This document shows positions 21,216 to 34,860 of a stretch of 64,000 nucleotides of DNA, in pieces; position 1 is the stretch's first letter; each line of letters begins with the position of its first letter. Location of the stretch: assembly GCF_001632365.1 (NCBI RefSeq), contig NW_024468515.1, positions 420,046 to 484,045 on the forward strand. Reading direction: 5' to 3'. The notes under the pieces were generated by a model. That model made no database searches. It saw only the letters and a program-made list of their open reading frames with translations, and was not told where the DNA came from. The DNA comes from Laetiporus sulphureus 93-53 (lineage: Eukaryota > Basidiomycota > Agaricomycetes > Polyporales > Laetiporaceae). The translations under genes were made by a program, and so were the position numbers.

Positions 21216-21279
21216 CCAAATTATAATGTTCGCGTTCGTGCATCTGGCTAGTTGCACGAATGTGAACGTCATAATTTGG
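21216..21279. repeat. Dispersed palindrome P1
   Basis: Imperfect inverted repeat of about 64 bp. The left arm begins CCAAATTATAATGTTCG and the right arm ends GAACGTCATAATTTGG; the centre is GTGCA-tctggctag-TTGCAC. It is one of five copies in this window (P1-P5). The arms carry an ATGACGTT-like half site (CRE/bZIP-like). P1 and P2 lie upstream of gene B copy 1. Confidence 0.8.
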
Positions 21280-21837
21280 CATTGTTTGGTTCTCAGAAAA
21301 CTTTTTCGACCATGAAAGCCTATCGGGGTGCACTACATTGCTCGAAAACATTCTGCTTTCCACAGCTGTAGAGGTGACCTCTCTGCTATTCCATATCAGA
21401 GAGTTCTGCTTCCTCCCATCATAACTCCTCCATTACACATTATGAAACAGAACCCAGGTGAAATCCCTCTGACCACAACATATTACTCACTGCCTGTTTT
21501 CATTCTGAAAAATGATATCGTCCATGCTCTTGACATCAATGCAGAGCAAGAATGATTGTATGATGAAGAACAGCAGTTATCACACTCAGCAGCAGCATTG
21601 ACTTGAAGATGGAATGATGTGACCAGCACAGAAGCAGGTGAGTTCAAAGGCAGTTCAGAATTTTGTTTGGGTATCAACTGAAAGGCGCTGTCAGCCTTGT
21701 CTGACAGCAAGAGGCAACCTGGAATGCTGTCAAAAATGGGTGAGCCATGAACGCATCATCGGCTCATGTGCTAACTGCTCTCACATTTTCTTCACAAGTG
21801 ATCCTGCCTTGGAGTCAAAAAAATGCACAAATAAAGT

Positions 21838-21900
21838 CAAAGTATAACGTGCATGTTCGTGCAACTAGCTAGTTGCACGAATGTGAACATCATAATTTGG
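21838..21900. repeat. Dispersed palindrome P2
   Basis: The best preserved copy. The central 26 bp (21856-21881) are a perfect palindrome: half-site CTAGTTGCACGAA and its reverse complement. Outer arms pair imperfectly up to CATAATTTGG. It lies about 200-270 bp upstream of the first recognisable exon of gene B copy 1, which could make it a regulatory site, an origin-like hairpin, or a small fold-back repeat. Confidence 0.9.
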
Positions 21901-22094
21901 TGTTGTTTGGTTACTGCAAAATGTGCCATCGTTCATCATCACCATTGGCCCATGTCTCGGATAATGTGATGATGATGAATGGTCAGGAAATGGACCTTTG
22001 CATACAGTTTTGGACATGTCGTAATATAAATGTACATTTGAATAATGTCTCTTATTATCTCTTGAGGACGTTGTGATGTCAATTTGACCAATAA

Positions 22095-25000
22095 TTGCCA
22101 GCTCGCTCAAATTCGAGTCCACAACATATCGCAATCCAGTGGCCACACCCCCTGAACTGCTTCACACTCTGTCATGGCTTAATGTATCGCTGCATGCTCG
22201 CATTGACTATGGATGATTCATCAGCTCACCGATCACTTGAGCCCCTCCATATTCTGAGCAGAGATGAGTCCCTTCCCAAACTTTATCAATATGAACGTGT
22301 TCATTGTCTCCATCCTGTTGACGTTCCTCATGGAAGAATGATCATCATTTTGGTGGATGGATCAGATGAAGGGAAGAAGAAAGAGTTGGAAAGGGTGAAG
22401 AAGTTGGGAATACCTCTTGGGAAGCTGGAGGACATGGATAGGAGAGATCCAGGTGCACTGGGAAATGATGCTAAACATCATGGAGGAAACTTACATGTAC
22501 TCCAGGTTATTTTCAGATGGGACCTGGCACATGGGTTATGAGCAGGGACCAGGATGGACAAGGAGACCCTCTGGATGATGCTATTATCGCATTCGTGCCT
22601 TCGGAGTGAATATCACAGCCATGGTGTGCACGAATGAGACTCAAGTGACTCCTTAGTACCTCACAAAATGTGGCACTCTGAATGGCATTCAAAGAGCAAA
22701 GAATGGACATCTTGGGTCCTCGAGAATGTCGCACCAGAGACATCACAGCATTCGAGCAAGATGTTCATGCAAAACTGATTGTTACTGGTACGCGCTGCAA
22801 TCCCTTTGGTCTATTGATCGAGAAACCTCACCCGGCGAATGCACCTGTGACAAATGGAAGGATATATGATGGAAACAATGATGATCCCCACCTACGACTG
22901 CAGGAGGGTTTTCTGAAGGTTTTTATTCTCGAATACGTCGATGTGGATGTCTCCACTTACCAATTGACATTCATAGACCATGTCGGCGTATGCGACAAAC
23001 CAATTTCTAAAGGAGGCACCACCAGAAATGGTGAAAAATCTTCAAGATTATGCTAACATGATCAACACTCCACACATCAGATGTTCGAATAAATTTTTTT
23101 ACATCATGGCAGTTGAATCTGGGTCCTGCACAAGCTGATGACCATGGTAAGTGATGTTTATACCAAAGTCTCAGGTATTGCATTCAATGGTGATGTTCAG
23201 CGAATGATCTGGATAAGTCAATGGGTATCTTTGGAAAAACAAAACACTGTGACAACTTTGACAGCATTATCGGAATGTCTGCATGACGTGTGGCTTGGAT
23301 TTGCCATCAGGATATGACAAGGAGCTGTTTTTCTTCCCTGGTCTAGGGATATACTCCATTCTGATCCCTAGTCGCATGATCTTTTTCACTGGATGCATTG
23401 ACCATGGTGGAACAGCTCCCATCACTCCTGCTGGAGAGGAGCTGATCTGTTAGGTGTATAGATTCACCACGATAGAATACCCATCCAGCGTGATCATCGA
23501 AGGCTCATCAAAGCACACTATGGTGGCACTGCCTATGGCTGCATTTCTCAGGTCAAACGAGCTGCTATATATTATGCCAGAGATTATGGGTGTCAAGTAA
23601 GACATCATATTCTTTTGACAAAGTATAATTAAGCATTTTTCAATCACTTCGAACAGCTTGAACCTTCTCCTCAATGAACATGGCATTCCTCAGAATAGGT
23701 CCTGGACCAATCACTCAAACATAGCTGAAGATGGACAGTTCATGATGGATTCTCTTGAACATGTCTCATGGATGGCCAGAGCGATCTTGCAACTTGCACA
23801 TACTCTGTTTGCACAGCTTCCTCTGGCGTATGATGTTCAGATCGATCCGGATACATTTCTCTGCTCATTCACGATTGCTAATGAACAAAGCGAACAGGTG
23901 GGCCTTAGGGCATGGAATTTGGCTCCAGGGCCTGCTGTACACCTACATCATGATGGTGAAGATGTCCCAGAAAGCCTGCATTCCTGACAACTGTCAAGGT
24001 CTTCTATTTGAAAACACGTACTTGGGGAGTTTTACCAGAAAATGGCTCGTCACATCTCTACGATACCTGCAACGTATGCCAGGTTACCTGTTAAACCATT
24101 GTATCAGAGCAAGAAAGGTACAGAGACATTTCTCTGCTCTCAATTTATATTGACAATTGTCATATAGGACTAAAATGATCACTAGACAGAGATGAACTCA
24201 CGGAGGAGGAAAGTAGACAATGAAAAAAAGTGCGAGTGTTTGCTTGTGGTTCTTTGCTTCTTTTATGTTCTAAAAAAACTGATCCAGCATTAAAGATGCA
24301 GGCAGCAATGCAATCATCAATCAGCTCAACGGCAACAGTTCCCATGGCATTTCAAAACCTGGACTATATGCTGGGTGTCATCTCTCTTTGCAACAATGAG
24401 CTCGGCAGATCTGCTAGCACGTGATCGACACCTCTTCCTCCAGAGGATGAAGAGCGAGATGATGACATCTACACAATGGAAGATGGTCACAGCTACACAG
24501 AGTTTGCTCTCAATGGTGATGGCATAAATGATACATTGAGCTCTGTTATTTCAAGCATTCAAACAGGAGATGGTGATGGATGTGCAAATCTAGAGAATAG
24601 ACGAGATGTCAGCTCATCTTATCAGCATATTTTCTGAAGCCAAGAATCACCACAATCTGAGGAGCTGAATGGACACTTCAACAGGGAAGAGAGGAACCCC
24701 ACTTCTGACAGTTCTGCACTTGGTCAAGCAGAGACTTTTGAGTTTCAACAAATTGTGGACGCACCACCTGATGACGTGGATGAAAGCTGTCTGGATGTGT
24801 TCATGAATCAGGATGAAGATGGTCATATGGAAGGGCATCAAAGACCACATATATCTCGACCCATAGCAATGTGAAGACCATACAATTGTAAGCAGCAGTG
24901 TGTATGCATCACATTCGATCTGGACATTTACTTTTCATTCTCCAGGAAAACACTTTCTAGAGTCTCTCACTACCATAAAATGCATCAAACTGCAAGTGCA

Positions 25001-26960
25001 ATTTGACTGGGCATTAAGTACAATCAAGCAAGAAATGTCATCTACCATTGAAGACGTTCTCACTTCACTCGACACCATGAAGATCTGGAACACAAAGAAG
25101 ACTCTTTCCTTTAGCAAGGCAACACAGTACTGGGGAGCAAATGAGAATCTCTGTGCACACATCAACCTTCTGCACATCTCTCATGTGATGGTGTGTCAGT
25201 GAATCATGCTTTCTGAATGGTTTGCATCTGCTCATTTTATCAACCTCTGCCATTGAAAGACACAGCAGCTTCTTGAAAAACATCACCGAGAACCTACTGA
25301 GCAAATGTCAGGTCACGAGCATGCAGGCTGGCTCGAACGTCTAATCTGGATGGTGAAGACCAAAGTTCTTACCAGAGCAGACTTCACCGTAGACTCCACC
25401 AATTTTTTTCCTTCTCTCACTCCCATTCACTGATATCAATTTCATGCAAAGGGAAACACTCGTCTACATAATACAGAAAGCAACTCAACAATCACGCAGA
25501 TCATCATCGATATTGTTCTATATTAGATGGATGTCACGAACCACATTACAGTAAATCTGCGAATCAAGTTCGTGGATATTCTCCTCCAGCGTCTTGGTCC
25601 TAGAGCTCTGCTTCTGCCTTCAACTTGGGAGGTATACGAGCAAACACCTCTGTGGTTACTGGATGATTACATTCGAACACTCTACCCAAGCTTTCTCTAG
25701 GAATGATGAGTGACTTTATCGAAGCTCTGGACCACAGTTCACTCAGGGTCCAGACAGCATAGACTCATATTCTCTGAAACAGCTTCACAAGAAATGCACC
25801 AATTTCCAGGTCGAGACAGATTGTCACATGAATGCACAGTGCACAAGATCAGATCACCCTGTAGAGATCATTATATCGTCCATTGTTCCTGAAGCTGACA
25901 TCATGGCTGCTATTGAAAACTCCTTGGGAAATGGAACAGCTTGTCCACTGCAGCTGTCAGAATGTGAATGCCGAAATATTGTCATGACCCTCATCAAAGA
26001 AGCGATCGAGGTCATTCAAAAATCCAAGACAAAGTCATCCTCGCCCTTACAAAAAGCGATGAAGGTCAGAGCTGATCATCACATGCCTTTCCGTGAATTT
26101 GGAACTTCTCGAAAGGCGTACAATGTGAATGGTGGACTGCCATTAAACAACATCTGACATTATCAACCATATCACCTTTTCAGCACTCTCGTCTATCGTC
26201 ACATAATCTTTGGCTCTCCGACTTACAGCCATCCTGATTTTTCACTCACAAAGTGCAAAATGACGTTCAAATCAGTGGGCGACTGAAAAGAATATCTGAA
26301 ATTTGTGTAGCAACATTTTCCACAGCAGATCAATGATCAAGACTTCTTCTGCAACCGACAAGCACTCAGTAATCAGTTTTAGAAGGGTCGAGTGGTGGAA
26401 AACGTGGAGGTGATGTGAGAGTTCGTGAATAATTGTGATCTGGCACAAAGGCTGCAAGATGGCCCATTTTAATTTTCTGAAGCACTAAAACTCTTGAGAG
26501 AAGCTGGAAAACAATGCGTGAAGTCGAAGACAATACGGACAGCTTCAATACCAATTCAGCACTTTAGATCTCTTACCCAGTTCCTCACTTGCACTGATAT
26601 GGTGTACGCTGGAATGGTCGAGCAGCCCACAATGGAAGATGTTGCGCAGTCCATCATTGAACTGAATTCAGACGCTCTCAAAGGTTTACGACTACTTGAT
26701 CTTCTTCCACTTATGGAAAGCAAGAAACCCTTCAAGGAGATGGTCCTCAATGGACTTCACAAGGTGGATGGATTTATTCATGGCCAGTTTTCCAAGAACG
26801 AGATCAAAGAACTGCATTACAATAATATTTCCCTCGAGCATACCCTCTGCAAGGGTGCTGAGGGCAGCTGATTTCTTTGACACCCTTCAAGAGTGCAAGG
26901 AACAACTGGAAAATAAAGCATCAACATCAAAGCAGACATGCACATTACTGCAGTGGTGAA
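22095..26960 (+). pseudogene. Gene family B, copy 1 (large multi-exon gene, function unknown)
   Basis: A string of exon-like pieces on the plus strand, each with a counterpart in the same order in the inverted copy at 49.0-55.7 kb. Recognisable blocks: MIIILVDGSDEGKKK followed by IPLGKLEDMDRRDPGAL (22330-22465); SRDQDGQGDPLDDAIIAF (22537-22607); IYDGNNDDPHLRLQEGF (22860-22915); FFPGLGIYSILIPSR with FTGCIDHGGTAP (23330-23420); VHLHHDGEDV-region (23930); a Ser/Asp/Glu-rich centre (24430-24870); a helical part ending SKATQYWGANENL (25110-25150); FVDILLQRLGPRALLL (25567-25615); and SDALKGLRLLDLLPLMES (26668-26720). Introns appear to be 50-60 bp. Stops and frame changes are scattered, so this copy looks inactive. 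The block at 23.33-23.47 kb resembles the distal half of a 2OG-Fe(II) dioxygenase (H...YRFTT), but no HxD is seen upstream. Confidence 0.6.
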
Positions 26961-27199
26961 AAAATGATGAGAATGGTATTGTACCGATAGAGGATAATGA
27001 GGATGAAAGCGAGGGGTGAGGATATTCATTACCCACCATCAAATAAGAGGAATCGATGATCGATTCTGGACATGTGCTCGACGACCATTGCATTTTAGTG
27101 TAACACTTAACAGTAGTGGTTCGAAGAACCACAGATCAAATGAACATGCTCACGAGGCTCATTTTTATTGAATAAATTCATTGTGACATTAAATCTCAG

Positions 27200-29720
27200 A
27201 TCCTGAGTCAAAGAACCAAGTCTACATTGATTTGAGATCACATATTCAAGGAATACCTGGTACATCTCTGGGGTGTTGAACCCTGGAGAAAAAACCCAGC
27301 CTCAAACTGCAGACTAAAAGAAATTGAAAGATACAGCCCCCTAATCCCTCACCCTCTCCTTGCCCTTGCCTTTCGCACCCCTCCACTGGCTCCTCTGGAT
27401 GGTCCTCATCATGCTGATTATTGCAGATGATGTCATTCTGCACTTTATCACCCTGATTGGACCCATCTTCTGATGAGTCCACCTGTCGAGATCACTTCAG
27501 TTAGCGAATCTGAGCAGGTGAGGCCGAATCTAAATGTTCATCTTCATCTTCGCCCTCATGTGGTCGACGAGTTGAGGTCAAAGGACCAGGAGTGAGGTCT
27601 CAACATTGCTTCATACCTCGAGGGTGGAGTGACAGCATCAAAATGTATGGCTTGAGGGCTGGTCGGGCTCACAGCGAATGGGACAGCCCTGCATCAGCAT
27701 TCTTTCAAGAATAACTATGCTGCAATGTTGAGGCTGATGTCTTTGATGACCTACCTGGACATTTGCTAATGAACATCAGATTGAGGAATGGTGAATGAAG
27801 GTCTGGCCAGATTTCAAGCAGTTATGCGCCTCACTGATCCCATGGTGGTCCATACAATGGTCATTGAATGAGAATAGGATGACTGGGCATGACATATTGA
27901 AGGTCAGCGAACCGTGAAAATTCTAAGAAAGTCACCATCAGCTGTCAGCACAGAAAATGAGAAATAAGAACAACATACGAGAACTATGTTATATGATGCC
28001 ATCCAACTTCGACAAATTGCATATCAGCTTGCATGACGTACACTCCGTGCAAGAGTGGGTGCAACCATCTCAAATGCACTGACGCCCATGGGTTCAACAT
28101 TTTTCACAGGGCAGATCTGTGTGTCAGACTTCAGCAAATTGTTTCTTTGGGTGACCAGTAAGATTTTTGATGTGCGCGTAGATGAGTCCCAAGGCTCGCT
28201 GAATGTCTTGAGGCTGCAAGATGATCAGTGATAAGTTTATGTGCTCTCGAGTGCCTGATGGAATGTCTACCACGAAAGTGCTCTCAGCATTCGTTGCAAC
28301 ATTGGCAGATGATGGTGAAGGTGGTTGAGGACAAGGAGATGAGATGGACAGGGTCGCAATCTGTGACATTGACATCTGACACTTCAAAGTCTGAGCCATG
28401 GAAGATGACCCTGGCATGTTTTCCTTGGCAGTGGTCACTGTGAGAGCATCTGTGGTCAGCATGTCGAGGGACTATCTCAGAAGCTATCATTCATGGTGAG
28501 TTAATGGTTCAAAAAGATCACCACACCATTAACTCATCAGTCCCAGAATGAAGGTGTTCAGGTCCACAGACGTTGGAGCATCCTCAGCAGTTCTCTAACA
28601 ATATTGGGTCAATAACCGATGAGTCATGACAAACACATTACTTACTAGATGTTTGTCTTCAATGTGAACACTATCTTCGAACTCTGAGTCTTTTCAGCAT
28701 TGAAAGCCGAGCAACTCGAACATCTGTGAATGATAATATGAGTGCAAACATCATTAAAACAAAAGTGACAACATATCTGAGATCCAGACGAGTTTTCAGC
28801 CATCTCAGCATGATCGGCCGCAGACTCTTCCTCATCATGCTCGACCGACAATGGCTTGTTATGTGCAATGGATGCAGCTTCATCATCCTCAATTGGTGCC
28901 TCCTCATCACTGCCAACTGGTGAGTGTTAACAAAGAGACGTTAATGAATAATCAGTGATGACTTGAATGATACTCACTGTCAGAACGTCACTCACAGGCA
29001 CCTGGCCTGACCCAGACCCAGACTGCTGCAGCTCGTCTTCATGTGCGTAGGAGGCAATATCTATAGATCCAAGAGCCAAACATGTTGCTCGTTGATCTGT
29101 GACACTCGATCATTGTTCCTCCAGTGATGATGACTCAGGAACGTGATGTTCTGTTGCTTCAAACATGATAGCGGTGGACGAACTGGGTTCAGGCCAGGCA
29201 TGAGAGGACTGCACATCATAGTCCACATCCGCAATGTCTGCCTCCAGAATATCTGCTATAATGTCACCCTGTTGGCCAAAAAACAAATGATGAACAATGT
29301 GCACTGCCAGACAACGATCGTCCAACATCTAATAGATAAACATCACCATCTTTCAGATCAGTTGAACTGGCGATACTTCGAGGGCGTGCACTTGACGAAG
29401 TGCAAAAACTTGAAATTGATCGTACTGAGCCAACATCTCCATTCGTGTGCAGATCATGATGACCAGCTCACGCAGGTCCAACCAAAGCTCAGGAACCTCG
29501 ATGCCCAGGCCAGTGAGGACCTCACGCACGAAGTACAGATTCACCTGTTAATTATTGATAATTTCAAACGAACACTGTAAGAAGATGTGAGACTCACCAA
29601 TACATCACAAAGGTCTATGCAGGAATCCCACCAAATCTCAATGAATTCTTGGTCCATGAGAGGCTGCCATACAGTCAGAAGAGCACGAGCATGAGGGATC
29701 TGGCCTAGCAAGGCTTCCAT
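27200..29720 (-). pseudogene. Gene family A, copy 1 (convergent with B)
   Basis: Starts at ATG 29718-29720 (minus). Exon 1 contains VWQPLMDQEFIEIWWDSC and ends at a GT near 29600. Exon 2 is VNLYFVREVLTGLGIEVPEL plus a helical part (29540-29353). Exon 3 contains HIVHHLFFGQQGDIIADI (29300-29240). A Ser/Asp-rich middle is followed by a Cys-rich block, DGCTHSCTEC (28090-28020), and FLEFSRFADL (about 27930). The tail near 27350 is Lys/Glu/Gly-rich. Each block has a counterpart in copy 2 (46.2-48.8 kb). The 3' end runs against the 3' end of gene B. Several stops (for example within the Cys-rich exon) mark this copy as degraded. Family unknown; the Cys spacing suggests metal binding. Confidence 0.55.
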
Positions 29721-29729
29721 CCTTTATTG

Positions 29730-30780
29730 AAGTCACTGGTGGGTGGTGACATCTGATATGTTCGAATGCAGGTTTGTTGACATTGAGGTGGTGTGGTTAG
29801 ACACGTAGAGAGAGGTAAAGCAGGGTAGATGGAGAGAAACTGATAAGAAGAGAGCAAACCTGGAAGGGGGGAATGAACCAGAACAAACTGCTACCTTTAT
29901 GACAGAAAATTGCACAGAGTGCATGTGAACACTCCATGCCCATTTTCCAGGCATGATCAGAAGTTCTCATATCAGATGAGAGAACATGACCTTTATCATG
30001 ATCAAAACCATAACTTCCCTCTAAGGAATGCATATGTTTCTCTCCACAGACAAAAAAACCTGCATATACAATTTTCAACCTGACAATCTACAGATTTGAC
30101 ACTCACCTGAGCAAAGCTGACACTGACTGGTCAGAAAATGGTCCACTGTAGCAGAGTACTCACATAAGAACGAAGAAGAGTAGAAGATCAGAGAACTCTC
30201 AGAATTTGAATTGTTTGCGAACACAGATACAACCATCCTCGGAAAATGGTTCCCACCGACATGACACTTCTCCACTGTGATAAGAAACCTTCCACTTTCA
30301 AAAGTCTGAACCACAATGAACGGTCAATAACCGAATGCTGTTCTGGAAAACTGGCTCTACTCACCTCAATGCATCTTCTTCATCCTCGCACATCCAAATG
30401 ATCATCTTATCACATTTAGAAGTCAACATAAACAATGTGTGCGCTTCCAACCACGATGAAGTCACCCAATTGAAAAACTCATATGAGAGGCTCGAAGTTG
30501 TCATTTCAACATGATTAACATTTCAAGCAGCATCCTTTGAAATACTGACACAGAGATGGAATTAGTACATCGAGGGCAGCAGGATTTCTCCAGCACCAGA
30601 AGGAAAGATATAATAGAAAAATAAATTGTCCACCACAAGGCCAATCAATGCTCAAAAAATGTGTTTTTCATGAGTGGACTATCAATGAAATATGTTGTTC
30701 ACAAATGTTAACATCACTGAATATATAGCAAACTGAACATATTGAAAGTAAAGGCGATCAATCCCCCATGCAAACTGAGT
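29730..30780. other. Unassigned flank upstream of gene A copy 1
   Basis: No recognised gene. Short open stretches on the minus strand (30078-29797, 30314-30075) show no family pattern and are probably chance. Confidence 0.35.
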
Positions 30781-30787
30781 CAACAAA

Positions 30788-31540
30788 GTTAAATGCATAA
30801 GTGTCGCATTATAATCTGAAAGTAGATGCTCATTCCATTTTGGAAAATGGATGCTCATTCCTTATTGGGAAGCAGATGCCCATTTCTTTTCAGAAATCAA
30901 GCGCCTGTTCATTTTCGAACATGCAACCTGAAGTGACTGGTGTGAAGGCAAAATAAGATATACTACAATGCAAAGCAATGGTCAGAACATGTGTGGGCAG
31001 CTTAATCTATTAACACATTCACTAAAGGCAAACTACGGCTACAAAGTCAAATGCATAACTGCTGCATCCTAATGTGGAAGTAGACGCTCATTCTATTTTG
31101 AGAAACTGATGCCCATTCCTTATTTGAAAACAGATGCCTAGGCAGCTTAATCTATTGACACCTTCACTGAATGCAAATCAGGGCTGCAAAGTCAAACGCA
31201 TAATTGCCATGTCCTAATGTGGAAGTAGATTCTGTTTCGAGAAAGGACACCCATTCTTTATCGGGAAACAGACGCTCATTCCTTTTCAAGAATCAAATAC
31301 TTATTCGTTTTCGGACACGTAACCTGGAGTGACTGATGTGAAGGCAAAATAAGATACACTACAATGCAAAGGAATGGTCAGAAAATGTGTACGCAGCTTA
31401 ATCTATTGACACCTTCACTGAATGTAAATCAGGGCTACAAAGTCAAATGTATAACTGCCGTGTCCTAATGTGGAAGTAGATGCTCATTTCATTTCAGAAA
31501 ACGGATGCCCATTCCTTATTGGAAAACAGACACCCATATT
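30788..31540. repeat. Imperfect tandem repeat, about 145-260 bp units
   Basis: Four units begin with TCAAATGCATAACTGCYGYR at about 30788, 31047, 31192 (shorter) and 31443. Each is followed by a variable run of TGCCCATTCCTTATTGG-like blocks and GCAGCTTAATCTATTGACAC. A related inverted block (GGGCATCTGTTTCTCTAAAT) is at about 44060-44130, matching the mirror arrangement of the two units. Confidence 0.7.
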
Positions 31541-32206
31541 ACACACTAAACATATTTGGAAAGGGATATAACGGTGGACGAAAAAGCATTCAATGCTCAA
31601 TGGGTATGCAAGGCTGCAACCAACACCATTAACAGTGATGTCCTAGGTGATGTTGTCATCAGCTGAAGGAATTGGTACCATGGTGGTAGTTAACTATTGT
31701 GTTCAGGAAATGAATGAGATTTGAAACCTTCTCAATATAGATACTGGTCAGTGGTCGTTGTTAAATGTGGAAAGTGAAGACAGAGATAAATGATAAATAC
31801 CTCCATACATGAAAAATGATGCAGATCAAGGATTCTCCATATAAAATTTAACATGTACAGTTTGTGAAGAAACTGAAGTGATCAATATAGAAATAATATA
31901 TGCAGGTATGGAAAATGAAGCTCATTATGACTTCTGTCTCTCGGAACATTTTCCACAATTCCTAACGCATACAGTATGGTGGTCAGCTCACTCAATTTTG
32001 AATATGAACCCATGATATGACATCGTCACTGAACTGAAATATGTATGACGATCCATTTTCTGATGGATATAAAGCAAGGTGGACGATCATATTCAATGCA
32101 AACAAAAAAAGTACGACAACAAAAAAAAACAATGAAGGTGGTGTTTGAGACGAAGGCAATGCGAAGGAACCAGCTGCGACTGAAAACTGTAAAAAAAATG
32201 CAGCAT

Positions 32207-32262
32207 GGTGATTGGCTGTGATTATTTGCAAATATTTGGATCACCTGCGTCATGTGAGTTGA
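32207..32262 (-). repeat. CCAAT-containing module, copy a
   Basis: On the minus strand: GTGATCCAAATATTTGCAAAT, a few bases, then CAGCCAATCAC. This is one of six copies in the window with the pattern TGATCCAAATRGGTGCAAAT-ATTC-TGAGCCAATCA. Confidence 0.75.
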
Positions 32263-32299
32263 AAATCCACATTGCATGACGATTACAAATGATAACAAA

Positions 32300-32610
32300 A
32301 CAGATTAGGAACAAAACCTAACATAGTCACAAACTTTTGAAGAAACCATTGAATACAATGTTTGGAACCACGTTTGAACTGCTTTCAAGCTGCTGAATAT
32401 GATGGTCTGAACCACTTTCACACCATTGAATACAATAGTCTGAACTGCCATTGAGTACAATGGTTTGAACCCCTTTGAAGCCATCAAATGCCTTGGATCG
32501 AATCGCTTTCAAACTATTGAATAGAATGTTTTAAACCACTTTGAAGCTATTGAATACAATGGTTTGAATGACTTTGAACTCATCAGCCTTTCAGGCTTTA
32601 ACCCTAGCAG
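32300..32610. repeat. Short-period repeat of TTGAATACAATGGTTTGAA
   Basis: About seven imperfect copies of TTGAATACAATGGTTTGAAC plus CACTTTGAAGCCA, at intervals of roughly 35-50 bp. Related inverted pieces are at 42820-42880 and 43205-43290, next to the CCAAT modules c and d. Confidence 0.8.
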
Positions 32611-32615
32611 ACTCA

Positions 32616-32930
32616 GTGCTGTGATTGGCTGTGAATATTTACACCTATTTGGATCAGCCGCATCGTGCATGTTCAAACTCCGATTTGTATGCCCATTACA
32701 AAAGATAACAAATCTGAGTAAGAACAAAATGTAACGCAGTAACAAACTTTTGAAGGAAGGGCCCTCTCCTAGCCTCAGGACAGGGGCGGAAAATGAAACC
32801 ACTTTGTAATGGTCCACTCTCCCATGCTTTGCTTAACTGTCTCACAGGTATTTGAAAATGTCACATAGACGCTCTAAGTGCCCAGTGTCGCACAAACTCT
32901 CCTTCATACCTCAGAAATCGTAACAGCAAA
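32616..32930 (-). repeat. CCAAT-containing module, copy b, with long conserved flank
   Basis: The module (32616-32672) is followed by about 260 bp that are repeated at 60387-60690 in the same orientation and at 42560-42780 inverted. The landmarks are AACAAACTTTTGAAGGAAGG, CCTCAGGACAGGGGCGGAAA and ATGAAACCACTTTGTAATGG. This looks like a dispersed non-coding element of at least 300 bp, such as an LTR, a MITE or a promoter-carrying repeat. Confidence 0.8.
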
Positions 32931-33299
32931 TTTGAATCTGTATTCAGCCAGACAAGTTCTAGCCATGCTATCTTCAATATTTCAAAGTACCATTTGTACA
33001 TGTAGTGCATCAGAGTTTAATCAAAAGCATACATACTATACAATATACTCAATGAACATGTTGTGGTGATTATATTTATGTATAGCAGACTTTTAGCTTA
33101 ATGAATAGTTGTGAGGGCTACAGAATTTGTAAGTATGTCAGCCACTCAGGATTTGAAAATCAAGCCTAAGAAGATAATGAAAATCTCTTTTGAGGCCACT
33201 CTGAATATTTTGATACAGCTTAAAATGACAGATATCTTGAAGTATCTTGCTACGATCATCTACACTGCCATATTTGCAGCATGATTACTAGCCACAAGC

Positions 33300-34858
33300 T
33301 TGTAATTTTTCTTGTGAGGTTTAATGAAAGCAAAAATACTTCTAAAACTGCTATCTTTACCTCATGATTCTTTCCCTCCTCTTTCAATTGATGAATAGCA
33401 ATGTAATACTGGACAGGATTAAGATCTAGACATGGGTTACAAGGAGACTGGCAGCTTCTACTTTCAGGTTTGCTTGCAGACCTGTTAGATTTGAGCTGAG
33501 AGAAAGATCATGAGTTTCTCACCAATTTTGATATGTATTTTAACCTGCTCATGAGAGGACACCATCGAAACCGTGCTGCAGCCCTTATGACAGAATTTGC
33601 ATTCTGTGCATCATCTCTTTCCTTTCAGCATGATGATGCACATCAAGTTCTTCCTGAAGCATCAGAAACACTGCTCTCATGATCTGCCATAGGCGATGTC
33701 ACCAGAAATGTCAGCAGCGATGATAGAGAGTGCATCGCTGACTATGCTGTCAGACTCCAAGTTTGCTGACGCATTTCATTTTCAGTGACAACAAGTGCAG
33801 ATGGTGACAGCATCCTCGCTGCTGATGGCTCGCTGCGAGCTTCACATTTTTGCTAGAGGGAGATAGCGAAAACATCAGTGAGGTCTGATCCATTGACCAG
33901 TATGGCATCAACAGCCTACCTGCCACCAATGTTGAGATCCTGGGCATCTGAGGCATGCTGTGTCATCTCATCCATGGAGATCACAATCACAGAAGATGAG
34001 ACATTTGTCATGATGGTGGACTTTGCATTGAGAATGATATGACCTGGCAGGCCACTAGTGGAATGCTTCATGTCATCCTCGACTAGTGCTTTCTTGTTCA
34101 CAGTGGGCATATGCTCATCCACCTTCATTGCATCATTTATCACAATAGCAGCTCCAGATATGTGATCTGGGTAGTATAAAGAGGAACTTCTGAGAAGCTG
34201 GCAATGAGCAGTTTGCATTCGGCATGTGCATCGTGGTGTTCTACAGGTGAAGCATTGTCAGCGAGCTGTCATTTCTAACATGGTGCGATTTTTGCTTATC
34301 AAATTTGTGATCAGGAACTGATGATATGTCAAATAGCTTTTTACTCTAGAGACAAGCTCGTGCATCCTGTGAGAGAGATAAGCAAATCATCTGATAGCGA
34401 GATGCTGCATGAAATGGTGGTCACTGCTGGCAAGTCTGCTTGAGGAATCTATAACTAAGCATTTGTCTGCATTGCCCACTACCCTGTTCATCTGTATGTG
34501 CTTGCAAACATTGCTGTTGTTCAAGTTACAGGCCATGGTCTGTGAGATTACATAGATGTGAGATGTTCAACAAGAGAAGCACGAGAACATTTGAGGTAGA
34601 GAACATGGCCAACAGGGCACCTTTAATAGGAAGTACATACTGTAGACCTAAAGGGGTGAGACAATCAAGCATTCAAAAATAGTCAACTGAGAACAATGAT
34701 TAGTGCAGAAATGAATGAACAAATATCACTACCTCAAATGTGAATGCACGACCGTGAAGTGGCACTGTGTCATGATATGATGATCATGGTAGCAGCTGAT
34801 AAGCTGCATCCTCACATAAACCATCCTACATGATCAGCATAGCGATGTTCAATGCCTC
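33300..34858 (-). pseudogene. Gene family C, copy 1
   Basis: Exon-like text on the minus strand: an exon containing GATGCAGCTTATC and ending in TTTGAG|gtagtgatat (about 34800-34735), an intron through 34.7 kb, then GGTGCCCTGTTGGCCATGTT (about 34620-34600) and TTGTTGAACATCTCACATC (about 34575). Farther down, 34218-33916 is open (HISGAAIVINDAMKVDEHMP). The first part has a close counterpart in the plus orientation at 56.4-56.65 kb, and the very 5' piece (34818-34858) has another at 42515-42549. Function unknown; many stops. Confidence 0.45.
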
Positions 34859-34860
34859 AC

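Noticed and set aside
30788..31540. CRISPR-like array
   Set aside because: Units are 145-260 bp, imperfect and without alternating unique spacers; the window is eukaryotic.
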